Of a stretch of 29,243 nt of DNA, positions 8,661 through 14,721 are shown in pieces. How positions within the stretch are numbered: position 1 is the first letter of the stretch; each line of letters begins with the position of its first letter. Below the pieces are notes generated by a model. The model made no database searches. It had not been told where the DNA came from and saw nothing but the letters and a program-made list of their open reading frames with translations. The stretch is taken from contig NZ_SPQM01000059.1 in NCBI RefSeq assembly GCF_004570345.1, positions 1-29,243 of the forward strand, read 5' to 3'. Source of the stretch: Blastococcus sp. CT_GayMR20 (GTDB lineage Bacteria > Actinomycetota > Actinomycetes > Mycobacteriales > Geodermatophilaceae). The position numbers were made by a program, and so were the translations under genes.

Positions 8661-9317
8661 GTGACGGACGGCGAGACGGACCTCACCCCGCCGGAGGCCG
8701 TCCTCGACACGGTGGGGGTGGGGCCGTGGACCGGTCCGTGGCCGGCGGACCCCCGCTACGACCCCGAGCTGCTCGAGCACGGTGACCGGCGCAACGTCGT
8801 CGACTGCTACCGCTACTGGACCGTGGCGGCGATCGTCGCCGACCTCGACCGGCGCCGGCATCCCTTCCACGTCGCCATCGAGAACTGGCGGCACGACCTC
8901 AACATCGGGACCGTCGTCCGGACGGCGAACGCCTTCCTCGCCGAGGCCGTGCACATCGTCGGGAAGAAGCGCTGGAACCGCCGCGGCGCGATGGTGACCG
9001 ACCGCTACCAGCACGTCCGTCACCACGCCGACGTGGGGGAGCTCGTGGCCTGGGCCCGGGACGCCGGTCTGCCGTTGCTGGCGATCGACAACCTGCCGGG
9101 GGCCCGGCCGCTCGAGACGGCCGGGCTCCCGAGGGCCTGCGTGCTGCTGTTCGGCCAGGAGGGCAGCGGGCTGTCGGAGGAGGCGCGGGCCGCGGCCGAC
9201 GGGGTGCTCTCGATCGCCCAGTACGGCTCCACGCGGTCGATCAACGCCGGGGTGGCCGCCGGCATCGCGATGCATGCCTGGATCAGGCAGCACGGGGAGC
9301 CCCCGGCCGACTGTTGA
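8661..9317 (+). CDS. SpoU/TrmH-family RNA 2'-O-methyltransferase
   Basis: 218-residue SPOUT methyltransferase using S-adenosylmethionine, probably on tRNA or rRNA ribose. The three SpoU motifs are present: motif 1 [10 protein letters not shown] (81-90), motif 2 [11 protein letters not shown] (162-172) and motif 3 [20 protein letters not shown] (185-204), which form the trefoil-knot cofactor site. There is no extra RNA-binding L30e domain, only an 80-residue N-terminal stretch. GTG 8661 is the start, with no strong ribosome binding site. It is divergent from rlmN (33 bases), putting two RNA methyltransferases back to back. A long hairpin begins right after its stop. The exact target is unknown. 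Confidence 0.9.
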   Translation: MTDGETDLTPPEAVLDTVGVGPWTGPWPADPRYDPELLEHGDRRNVVDCYRYWTVAAIVADLDRRRHPFHVAIENWRHDLNIGTVVRTANAFLAEAVHIVGKKRWNRRGAMVTDRYQHVRHHADVGELVAWARDAGLPLLAIDNLPGARPLETAGLPRACVLLFGQEGSGLSEEARAAADGVLSIAQYGSTRSINAGVAAGIAMHAWIRQHGEPPADC

Positions 9318-9365
9318 GTTGCCGTCGCCGACACGCGCCGACACGCCGGCGGCGGCGACGACAAC
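9318..9365 (+). terminator. Hairpin immediately after the TrmH-like gene
   Basis: The arms at 9318-9330 and 9353-9365 match at 12 of 13 positions (GTTGCCGTCGCCG against CGGCGACGACAAC). The 22-base loop includes part of a perfect tandem 10-mer, GCCGACACGC at 9327-9336 and 9337-9346. No T-tract follows, as is common in high-GC genomes. Mirror: 19879-19926. Confidence 0.55.
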
Positions 9366-9413
9366 CCATCACTCGGCGAGGGGACGGCGGCGGCTTCGCG
9401 ATCGTGCTGGCCC

Positions 9414-9429
9414 ACGAGTGCTGACTCGT
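9414..9429. promoter_or_regulatory. Perfect inverted repeat upstream of ppk2
   Basis: ACGAGT-GCTG-ACTCGT, 70-85 bases before the ppk2 start, within the longest gap of the arm. It could be an operator or a small hairpin. Mirror: 19815-19830. Confidence 0.4.
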
Positions 9430-9465
9430 CGGTGACCGGGGCCTCGCCCGCTCAGTTCCCGGGCT

Positions 9466-9484
9466 GCGCGGCGGCCCGCCGCGC
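9466..9484 (+). promoter_or_regulatory. Strong GC hairpin just before the ppk2 start
   Basis: GCGCGGCG-GCC-CGCCGCGC, an 8-bp all-GC stem ending 14 bases before ATG 9499. In the mRNA it would sit where a ribosome binding site is expected, and none is obvious. Mirror: 19760-19778. Confidence 0.45.
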
Positions 9485-9498
9485 GTCAGGCTCTGCGC

Positions 9499-10263
9499 AT
9501 GAGCCGGCTCCAGGACGTCGACCTCTCGGTCAGCCTGTCGAAGAAGGACGCGAAACTGCAGCTGAAGGCAGCCCAGGAGCGCCTGGTGCACCTGCGCCTG
9601 CTTCTGGGCGGCCAGATCGGCCCCGGAGAGCTCGGGCCGCCGCTGCTCGTGCTGTTCGAGGGGTGGGACGCCTCCGGCAAGGGCGGTGCGATCCAGCGCC
9701 TGGTCGGCGAGCTGGACCCCCGGCACGTGCGGGTGGCGCAGTTCGCCGCGCCCACCCACGACGAGAAGCGGCACCACTTCCTCTGGCGGTTCTGGCCGGT
9801 GCTCCCGGGCTGGGGCGGCATGGCCGTGCTCGACCGCACCTGGTACGGCCGCGTGCTCGTCGAGCGGGTGGAGGGTTTCGCCGAGGAGCACCAGTGGCAG
9901 CGCGCGTACCAGGAGATCGTCGATCTGGAGACGACGCTCGCCGCCGAGGGCACGGTCCTGGTCAAGTTCTGGATGCACCTGTCCCCCGAGGAGCAGCTCC
10001 GCCGGTTCGAGTCGCGCCAGGGGAACCCGTACAAGGCCTGGAAGCTGACCGAGGAGGACTGGCGCAACCGGGAGAAGCGGCCGGCCTACGAAGCCGCCGT
10101 CGAGGACATGCTCGAGCGCACCGACCACCCCGCCGGGCCCTGGCACGTGATCGCCGGCGAGGACAAGCGCTGGGCGCGGGTGGCCGTCGTCCGGACGGTC
10201 AACGAGGCGATCGAGTCCGCCCTGAAGACCCGCGGGATCGATCCGGATCCGCCCCTGGCCTGA
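9499..10263 (+). CDS. ppk2: PPK2-family polyphosphate kinase
   Basis: Polyphosphate:nucleotide phosphotransferase-type P-loop enzyme, cytosolic. 254 residues, a one-domain PPK2. Walker A is GWDASGKGG (55-63), Walker B is VLDRTWYGR (110-118), and the lid region has arginines in LSPEEQLRRFESR (161-173). Further family segments are FLWRFWPVLPGWG (94-106) and NPYKAWKLTEEDW (176-188). PPK2 enzymes phosphorylate AMP, ADP or GDP with polyP. The subclass cannot be assigned safely from motifs alone. ATG 9499 begins MSRLQDVDLS. The 3' end overlaps the convergent DUF2332 gene by 65 bases. The 181-base gap upstream carries one terminator-like hairpin and two stem-loops. Confidence 0.92.
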   Translation: MSRLQDVDLSVSLSKKDAKLQLKAAQERLVHLRLLLGGQIGPGELGPPLLVLFEGWDASGKGGAIQRLVGELDPRHVRVAQFAAPTHDEKRHHFLWRFWPVLPGWGGMAVLDRTWYGRVLVERVEGFAEEHQWQRAYQEIVDLETTLAAEGTVLVKFWMHLSPEEQLRRFESRQGNPYKAWKLTEEDWRNREKRPAYEAAVEDMLERTDHPAGPWHVIAGEDKRWARVAVVRTVNEAIESALKTRGIDPDPPLA

Positions 10264-11242
10264 CGGGCCCGGGTGACCCCTCGTCGAGCCAGTCGATGCG
10301 GCCACCGTGCGGGGCGGTTCGCGCGACCGGCCGCCCGTCGATCGACAGCACGAAGTACGGACCCCACCCGCCGCGGAACTGTCTTCCCGTTCCCGGCACC
10401 ATCCCGGCCCCCTCCTGGGCGACCCAGCGCACCGGCAGGCCGCGCACCTGCTCGACGAACGCCGTCCGGCGGTCCTCCGGCACGTACGGCAGCACGGCCG
10501 TGTGCAGGACGACGGGGGTGGCGCCGGCCGGCACGAGCGCGAGCGCGGCGGGCAGCCGCTCGACGAGGTCCCCGGCCAGGAGCACGGGCGGGTCGAGTGC
10601 GGCGACGGCGGCCGCCGCGTCGAGGCGCTGCAGCCGCTCGCTCTCGACCGGCCCCGGCCAGACGAGGGCGCGCAGCCACGCGCGGTCGTCGGGATCGGTG
10701 ACGTCGAGCGGGTTCAGGTCGATCCCGATGCGGGCGACGACCTGCGGCAGACCGCTGGGCAGCGGAACCGGCCCGCTCGTGGTGCACCGGAGGTGGACGT
10801 CCTGCCGGGGGCCGACCGGCCGGCCGTCGTACTCGTAGCTGTAGCGGTCCGGGTACAGGCAGAGGCCCGCGGAGGTGCCGACCTCGACGAGGGCGAGCGA
10901 CCCGCCGATCGTGGCCAGAGCAGGGAGGAGCGCCGCGCAGCGGGCCGGCTCGTTCGTCTGCGTGGCCCGGGCACGCATGGTCGCGTCGAGGCGCTGGGAG
11001 TCCGACAGCACCCGCTCGTGCAGCGCGGCGCCGTCCGCCGGGACACCACCCAGGAAGCGCAGCGCGGCGAACAGCAGGGTGGGTTGGCGTCGTCCCGGCG
11101 GGAGTCCGGCCAGGAAGCGCAGGACGTCGCGGTCGCCGGCCACCGCGGCGGCCAGCCCGGAGTACACCGGCGACTCGACCGCGGCCTCCGAGACGAACGC
11201 GCGGTAGCCCTGCGCGAGACGCTCGAGCTCCTGATCGGTCAC
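10199..11242 (-). CDS. DUF2332 family protein
   Basis: 347-residue protein of the DUF2332 family (actinobacterial, function unknown). Conserved family segments are RRQPTLLFAALRFL (51-64), TNEPARCAALLPAL (96-109) and EVGTSAGL (120-127); the last resembles the glycine-rich SAM-binding loop of Rossmann methyltransferases. GIDLNPLDV (173-181) and WGPYFVLSIDG (293-303) also fit the family. Start taken at GTG 11242, giving the usual MTDQE beginning; GTG 11266 is an in-frame alternative with GGAGGAGG 14 bases upstream. The last 20 residues, after IDWL, are an arginine-rich tail encoded opposite the 3' end of ppk2. The start lies 27 bases from the start of the divergent DUF952-GNAT gene. Confidence 0.86.
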   Translation of the reverse strand: MTDQELERLAQGYRAFVSEAAVESPVYSGLAAAVAGDRDVLRFLAGLPPGRRQPTLLFAALRFLGGVPADGAALHERVLSDSQRLDATMRARATQTNEPARCAALLPALATIGGSLALVEVGTSAGLCLYPDRYSYEYDGRPVGPRQDVHLRCTTSGPVPLPSGLPQVVARIGIDLNPLDVTDPDDRAWLRALVWPGPVESERLQRLDAAAAVAALDPPVLLAGDLVERLPAALALVPAGATPVVLHTAVLPYVPEDRRTAFVEQVRGLPVRWVAQEGAGMVPGTGRQFRGGWGPYFVLSIDGRPVARTAPHGGRIDWLDEGSPGPVRPGADPDRSRGSSGRTRSPR

Positions 11243-11269
11243 CCCGTCATCGTGCAGCAGGATCACCCC

Positions 11270-12376
11270 GTGCCCGACGACCTCCTCCTGCACCTGATCG
11301 AGCCCGCCGGATGGCGGCGGGCGTTGACCGAGGGCGCGGTCCGCCCGCCGTCGCTGGGTTCGGCCGGGTTCGTCCACCTATCGGCACCCGACCAGGTGCA
11401 CCTGCCGGCGCAGGCCCTCTTCCCCGGCCGCCGCGACCTCGTCCTGCTGGTCGTCGATCCCGGCCGGCTGACTTCTCGGTCCCGTACCGGGTCTTGTCCC
11501 GAGCCTGCGAAGGGTGAGGAGGACGGGGTCCTTTCCCTGTTCGGACCGCTGCCGGTGAGCGCCGTGGTGGCGGTCGTCCCCTACCGGCCGCCCACGCCGT
11601 TCGTGCTGCCAGCCCCCGGCGACGCGCTCGGCCGGACGCTGGCCCTCCTCATGTCGTTGCCGCTGCGTCGGGCGGTCGGGGTGGGCGACGTCCCCGGCGG
11701 CGTGGCGGTCCTCGACCCCGACTTCCCGCACTCCCGCGACAACAACAGGCTGGTGCTGACCGAGCCGGTCGACGCCGCCACGATCGAGGCCGCGGCGGAC
11801 GAGGTCGGCGGGAACGCGGGGTGGCGGCACCAGACCGCCACGCTGCTGTGGCCGGACGCCGCCGGCACCGCCGCGGAGCTGGCGGCGCGGGGGTGGACGA
11901 CCGAGGAGCTGGTGCTGATGGCTCGCCCGGCCGGTCCGGTCGACGGCGGAACACGCGCCGAGGTGGTCGACCAGCGCGAGGTGCACGACTTCTGGGCGCA
12001 GTCGTGGCGGAAGCAGCTGGCCGGCGAGCGGCAGCGGGACGACATGGTGGCGCAGCTCGTCGGCCGCGAACACCTCAACGACCGGGTCGTCGCCGTCACC
12101 GACGTGGTGGTCCGGGAGGACGGCCGGGTGGTCGCCTCGGGTCAGCTCCGGGTCGACGGCGCGACCGCGGCGGTGGACTCGGTGCTCACCGAACCGGCCG
12201 CACGGGGCCGCGGGCACGCCGACGCCGTCCTCGCCCGGGCGCTGGATCTGGCGGTGGAGGCGGGGTGCGACCTCGTCGTCCTCGAGGCCGCGGCCGACGA
12301 CTGGCCGCAGCACTGGTACGCCCGGCGAGGGTTCGAGGCGGTCGGCTCGGCCTGGCAGGCCGACCGGCCGGCCTAG
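11270..12376 (+). CDS. DUF952 domain fused to GNAT acetyltransferase
   Basis: 368 residues from GTG 11270 (AGGA 7 bases upstream; GTG 11252 is a weaker alternative). Residues 2-105 are DUF952-like: LLLHLIEPAGWRRAL, then GFVHLSAPDQV, DLVLLVVDP and LFGPLPVSAVVAV. A linker and apparent N-terminal GNAT-like half (about 115-220) precede a GNAT domain (about 230-365) with acetyl-CoA motif ARGRGHADAV (311-320) and WYARRGFEAVGS (349-360). Residues 68-86 (TSRSRTGSCPEPAKGEEDG) lie where DUF952 proteins usually have an RWE-type segment, and are encoded by a REP-like sequence. The substrate is unknown. The stop TAG shares the palindrome CTAG with the stop of convergent cdsA. Confidence 0.83.
   Translation: MPDDLLLHLIEPAGWRRALTEGAVRPPSLGSAGFVHLSAPDQVHLPAQALFPGRRDLVLLVVDPGRLTSRSRTGSCPEPAKGEEDGVLSLFGPLPVSAVVAVVPYRPPTPFVLPAPGDALGRTLALLMSLPLRRAVGVGDVPGGVAVLDPDFPHSRDNNRLVLTEPVDAATIEAAADEVGGNAGWRHQTATLLWPDAAGTAAELAARGWTTEELVLMARPAGPVDGGTRAEVVDQREVHDFWAQSWRKQLAGERQRDDMVAQLVGREHLNDRVVAVTDVVVREDGRVVASGQLRVDGATAAVDSVLTEPAARGRGHADAVLARALDLAVEAGCDLVVLEAAADDWPQHWYARRGFEAVGSAWQADRPA
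11474..11520. repeat. REP-like sequence inside the DUF952-GNAT coding region
   Basis: A stretch containing CCCGTACCGGG (stem CCCG/CGGG) and CCCGAGCCTGCGAAGGG, unlike the codon pattern around it. It resembles the CTTCGCAGGCTC-type intergenic repeats I recall from high-GC bacteria. It is read in frame and is not a multiple copy within this arm. Mirror: 17724-17770. Confidence 0.4.
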
Positions 12377-13449
12377 ACGGGCGCGAGGAGCGAGAGCAGC
12401 AGGTAGGAGACCGCCGCCGCCGGGAGGAGCGAGTCGAGGCGGTCCATGATCCCGCCGTGCCCCGGCAGCAGGCTGCCCATGTCCTTGATGCCGAGATCGC
12501 GCTTGATGAGCGACTCCCCCAGGTCGCCGATCGTCGCGGTGACGGCGATGGCCGCGCCGAAGACGAGGCCGCCCCACGGCGGGCCGTCCAGGCCCAGCAG
12601 GAAGAAGGGGCTGGCCACGAGCATGCAGGCCAGCACCGAGCCGACCATGCCCTCCCAGGACTTCTTCGGACTGATGGACGGCGCCATGGGGTGCTTGCCG
12701 AACAGCACCCCCGCGGCGTAGCCACCCACGTCGCTGGCGACCACCGTCGCGATGAAGACCAGCACGCGCGTGGCGCCGTCCTCGGGGACGAGCAGCAGGA
12801 CGGCGAACCCGGCGAGCAGCGGGACGTACAGGGCGACGAGGACGCCGGAGGCGGCGTCGTCGAGGTAGCCCTCCGGCCCGTCGGCCAGCCGCCACAGGAG
12901 GACGGCGAGCGCGGTGATCAGGAAGCCGACGACGAGGCCCGTGGGTCCCCGCGTCCAGGCCAGGGCCTCCATGGCCACCGTGCCCACGAGCAGCGGGATC
13001 AGGGGCGGGCGGAAGCGGCCGGCCCTGAGCGCGCCGGTGAGCTCCACGACGGCGACGAGGATCGCCGCCACCAGGACGGCGAGGAAGGCGGGGCGCCAGA
13101 CGACCAGCGACGCCACGATGACGGCGACCAGGCCGACGCCGACGCCGATGGCAGCGGGCAGGTTGCGTCCGGCGCGGCCGGGAGTCTGCTCCGTCACGGG
13201 TAGTCCGCTGTCCGGGGTCGCCATGACCGTCGACGTCGGGGTGTCGTCACCGACCACCGGCGGCGCCACGACGGGCTGCGGCGCCGAGGGCGGCGCCGGC
13301 CGGGTGCCGCGGATCGGCACGGGCCCGGTGTCGTCGCCGTCGGCTGCGGACCGCCCGGGAGCCTGGGCCAGGCGCCCGCCGAGCGGCGGCACCGGGCCGG
13401 TCCCCCGATCGGCAGATCGGGGGCGGTCGGCGGCGGGAGGAGGCGTCAT
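12373..13449 (-). CDS. cdsA: Phosphatidate cytidylyltransferase (CDP-diglyceride synthase)
   Basis: Integral membrane enzyme making CDP-diacylglycerol from phosphatidic acid and CTP, the entry to cardiolipin, PI and PE synthesis. 358 residues. Residues 1-95 are a Pro/Ala/Arg-rich, probably disordered extension, as in other actinobacterial CdsA proteins. From about 97 (NLPAAIGVGVGL) about eight hydrophobic segments follow. The family signature lies at 313-337: SLIKRD, then KDMG, then PGHGGIMDR, with its Lys, Asp and His residues intact. A second conserved segment is SPKKSWEG (about 270). ATG 13449 is used; in-frame ATG 13224 or GTG 13197 would trim the extension. It follows frr by 23 bases. 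Its stop overlaps the convergent GNAT stop. Confidence 0.95.
   Translation of the reverse strand: MTPPPAADRPRSADRGTGPVPPLGGRLAQAPGRSAADGDDTGPVPIRGTRPAPPSAPQPVVAPPVVGDDTPTSTVMATPDSGLPVTEQTPGRAGRNLPAAIGVGVGLVAVIVASLVVWRPAFLAVLVAAILVAVVELTGALRAGRFRPPLIPLLVGTVAMEALAWTRGPTGLVVGFLITALAVLLWRLADGPEGYLDDAASGVLVALYVPLLAGFAVLLLVPEDGATRVLVFIATVVASDVGGYAAGVLFGKHPMAPSISPKKSWEGMVGSVLACMLVASPFFLLGLDGPPWGGLVFGAAIAVTATIGDLGESLIKRDLGIKDMGSLLPGHGGIMDRLDSLLPAAAVSYLLLSLLAPV
13402..13423 (-). other. Stem-loop in the 5' end of cdsA
   Basis: CCCCCGATC-TGCC-GATCGGGGG, a perfect 9-bp stem 26 bases into the cdsA coding sequence, encoding part of the disordered extension. It could slow ribosomes or act on mRNA stability. 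Mirror: 15821-15842. Confidence 0.5.
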
Positions 13450-13472
13450 GGTCGGGGACGGGCCGTCGGAGG

Positions 13473-14030
13473 TCAGACCTCGAGCAGCTCGGTCTCCTTG
13501 TTCTTCATGGCCTCGTCGATGCCGTGCACGTGCTGCTCGGTCAGGTGGTCGAGCTCCTTCTCCGCGCGACGCACGTCGTCCTCGCCGGCCTCGCCGTCCT
13601 TCGCGATGCGGTCCAGCTCTTCCTTGGCCCGGCGGCGGATGTTGCGGATGGCGATCTTGGCGTCCTCGCCCTTGGCGCGGGCGACCTTCACCAGGTCGCG
13701 CCGGCGCTCCTCGGTGAGCTGGGGGAACACCACCCGCAGGACCTGGCCGTCGTTCGTGGGGTTCACGCCGAGGTCGCTGTCCCGGATGGCCTTCTCGATG
13801 GCCGACAGCTGGGTCTGGTCGTAGGCCTTGATGACCGCCATGCGCGCCTCGGGCACGGTGATGGAGGCCATCTGCGGGACGGGCGTGGGCGCGCCGTAGT
13901 AGTCCACGAGGATCTTGTTGAACATCGAGGGGGCGGCCCGCCCGGTGCGCACCGACCCGAGGTCCTCGCGAGCGACCGACAGGGCCTTGTCCATCCGCTC
14001 CTCGGCATCGAGCAGGGTGTCGTCGATCAC
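13473..14030 (-). CDS. frr: Ribosome recycling factor
   Basis: Cytosolic factor that splits post-termination ribosomes together with EF-G. The chosen GTG start at 14030 gives 185 residues, the family norm, beginning [13 protein letters not shown]. An in-frame ATG five codons upstream (14045) overlaps the Shine-Dalgarno sequence GGAGGG and is rejected as start. Conserved segments include [10 protein letters not shown] (28-37), a Tyr-Tyr-Gly-Ala-Pro-Thr-Pro loop, [21 protein letters not shown] and the [17 protein letters not shown] helix. It lies downstream of pyrH, the usual order. A 9-bp hairpin stands between the two genes. Confidence 0.97.
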   Translation of the reverse strand: MIDDTLLDAEERMDKALSVAREDLGSVRTGRAAPSMFNKILVDYYGAPTPVPQMASITVPEARMAVIKAYDQTQLSAIEKAIRDSDLGVNPTNDGQVLRVVFPQLTEERRRDLVKVARAKGEDAKIAIRNIRRRAKEELDRIAKDGEAGEDDVRRAEKELDHLTEQHVHGIDEAMKNKETELLEV

Positions 14031-14037
14031 GGGTCTT

Positions 14038-14043
14038 CCCTCC
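14038..14043 (-). promoter_or_regulatory. Ribosome binding site of frr
   Basis: GGAGGG, 7 bases before GTG 14030. It overlaps the upstream in-frame ATG and so decides the GTG start. Mirror: 15201-15206. Confidence 0.75.
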
Positions 14044-14048
14044 ATCGG

Positions 14049-14070
14049 CGGCGGACGTCCGCGTCCGCCG
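14049..14070 (-). terminator. Stem-loop between pyrH and frr
   Basis: CGGCGGACG-CGGA-CGTCCGCCG, a 9-bp perfect stem ending 5 bases before the frr ribosome binding site. It has no T-tract, so it may be an attenuator or an mRNA processing or stability element. A second smaller stem (CCGTCC/GGACGG, 14091-14111) spans the pyrH stop. Mirror: 15174-15195. Confidence 0.5.
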
Positions 14071-14102
14071 TCATCGTCTTCTCGCTGTCTCCGTCCGGCC
14101 GC

Positions 14103-14721
14103 TCAGGACGGCTGGCTGATCAGCGTCCCGATCCTCTCACCTGCGGTCGCCCGCGCGATGTTGCCGTCGCGCAGGAGGTTGAACACCACGATCGGCATCT
14201 GGTTGTCCATGCAGAGGCTGATCGCGGTCGCGTCGGCCACCTTGAGCTGCTTGGCGAGCACCGTCGCGTAGTCCAGGTCGTCGTACATGACGGCGTCGGG
14301 GTTGGTGCGGGGGTCGTCGTCGTAGACGCCGTCCACGCCGTTCTTCCCCATCAGCAGCACCTGGCACTCGATCTCCAGGGCGCGCTGGGCGGCGACGGTG
14401 TCGGTCGAGAAGTAGGGCATGCCGGCACCGGCGCCGAAGATGACCAGCCGGCCCTTCTCCAGGTGCCGGATGGCCTTGCGCGGGATGTACGGCTCGGCGA
14501 CCTGGCCCATGGTGATCGCCGACTGCACGCGGGTCTCGAGCCCCGCCTTCTCGCAGAAGTCCTGGAGGGCCAGGCAGTTCATGACCGTGCCGAGCATGCC
14601 CATGTAGTCGGCCTTGGTGCGGTCCATGCCGGCCTGGGAGAGTTCGGCACCCCGGAAGAAGTTGCCACCGCCCATGACGACGGCGATCTGCGTGCCCTTG
14701 GCGGCGACCTCGGCGAGCTGC
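14103..14721 (-). pseudogene. pyrH: Uridylate kinase PyrH, 5' end missing at the fold-back junction
   Basis: UMP kinase makes UDP from UMP in pyrimidine synthesis. About 206 native residues are present, from [10 protein letters not shown] to the C-terminus GTLISQPS. They include [11 protein letters not shown], the MGMLGTVMN segment, [24 protein letters not shown] and [13 protein letters not shown]. The first 40 or more residues, with the N-terminal KLxGE phosphate-binding motif, are absent. Upstream the frame remains open to ATG 14825, but its first 34 codons are antisense to pyrH itself, so they are a junction product and not the real N-terminus. The gene is broken by the chimera, and is probably intact in the organism. 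Confidence 0.93.
14523..14721. other. Unique 199-base centre (loop) of the giant palindrome
   Basis: This is the only sequence present once. Its minus strand encodes the middle of PyrH, including the GGGNFFRG glycine-rich segment and the MGMLGTVMN segment. Reading on the minus strand, it is continuous with the native pyrH 3' part on the left arm. At 14721/14722 the sequence flips and returns along the same arm in reverse. The hexamer CGGCGA occurs at 14702-14707, 14711-14716 and 14723-14728, which gives short homologies right at the turn. Confidence 0.95.

Larger units (their letters stand above)
1..14522. repeat. Left arm of a 14.5-kb perfect inverted repeat
   Basis: This arm is the reverse complement of 14722-29243, with position i pairing with 29244-i. 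The first bases ctggccgatcgcgttc are the exact reverse complement of the last bases of the window. All coding regions, hairpins and short repeats on this arm recur at mirrored positions with identical sequence. Identity ends at 14522, where the left arm reads C at 14523 and the mirrored strand reads G. No mismatch was seen in the stretches compared by eye. Perfect identity over this length, through silent and intergenic sites, argues for a copying or assembly event and not an old duplication. Confidence 0.97.

Noticed and set aside
7455..9344. A 629-residue RlmN with a 240-residue N-terminal extension
   Set aside because: The extension is antisense to the TrmH-like gene. RlmN family length and the MTALPLVFD start place the start at 8627.
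10307..11269. Long upstream extension of the DUF952-GNAT protein
   Set aside because: It is antisense to the DUF2332 gene and lacks any domain. GTG 11270 with AGGA upstream fits the DUF952 start.
1..14522. Linear-replicon telomere or hairpin chromosome end
   Set aside because: The fold sits inside a core gene, there are no telomere-associated genes (terminal protein, protelomerase), and housekeeping genes run up to the turn.
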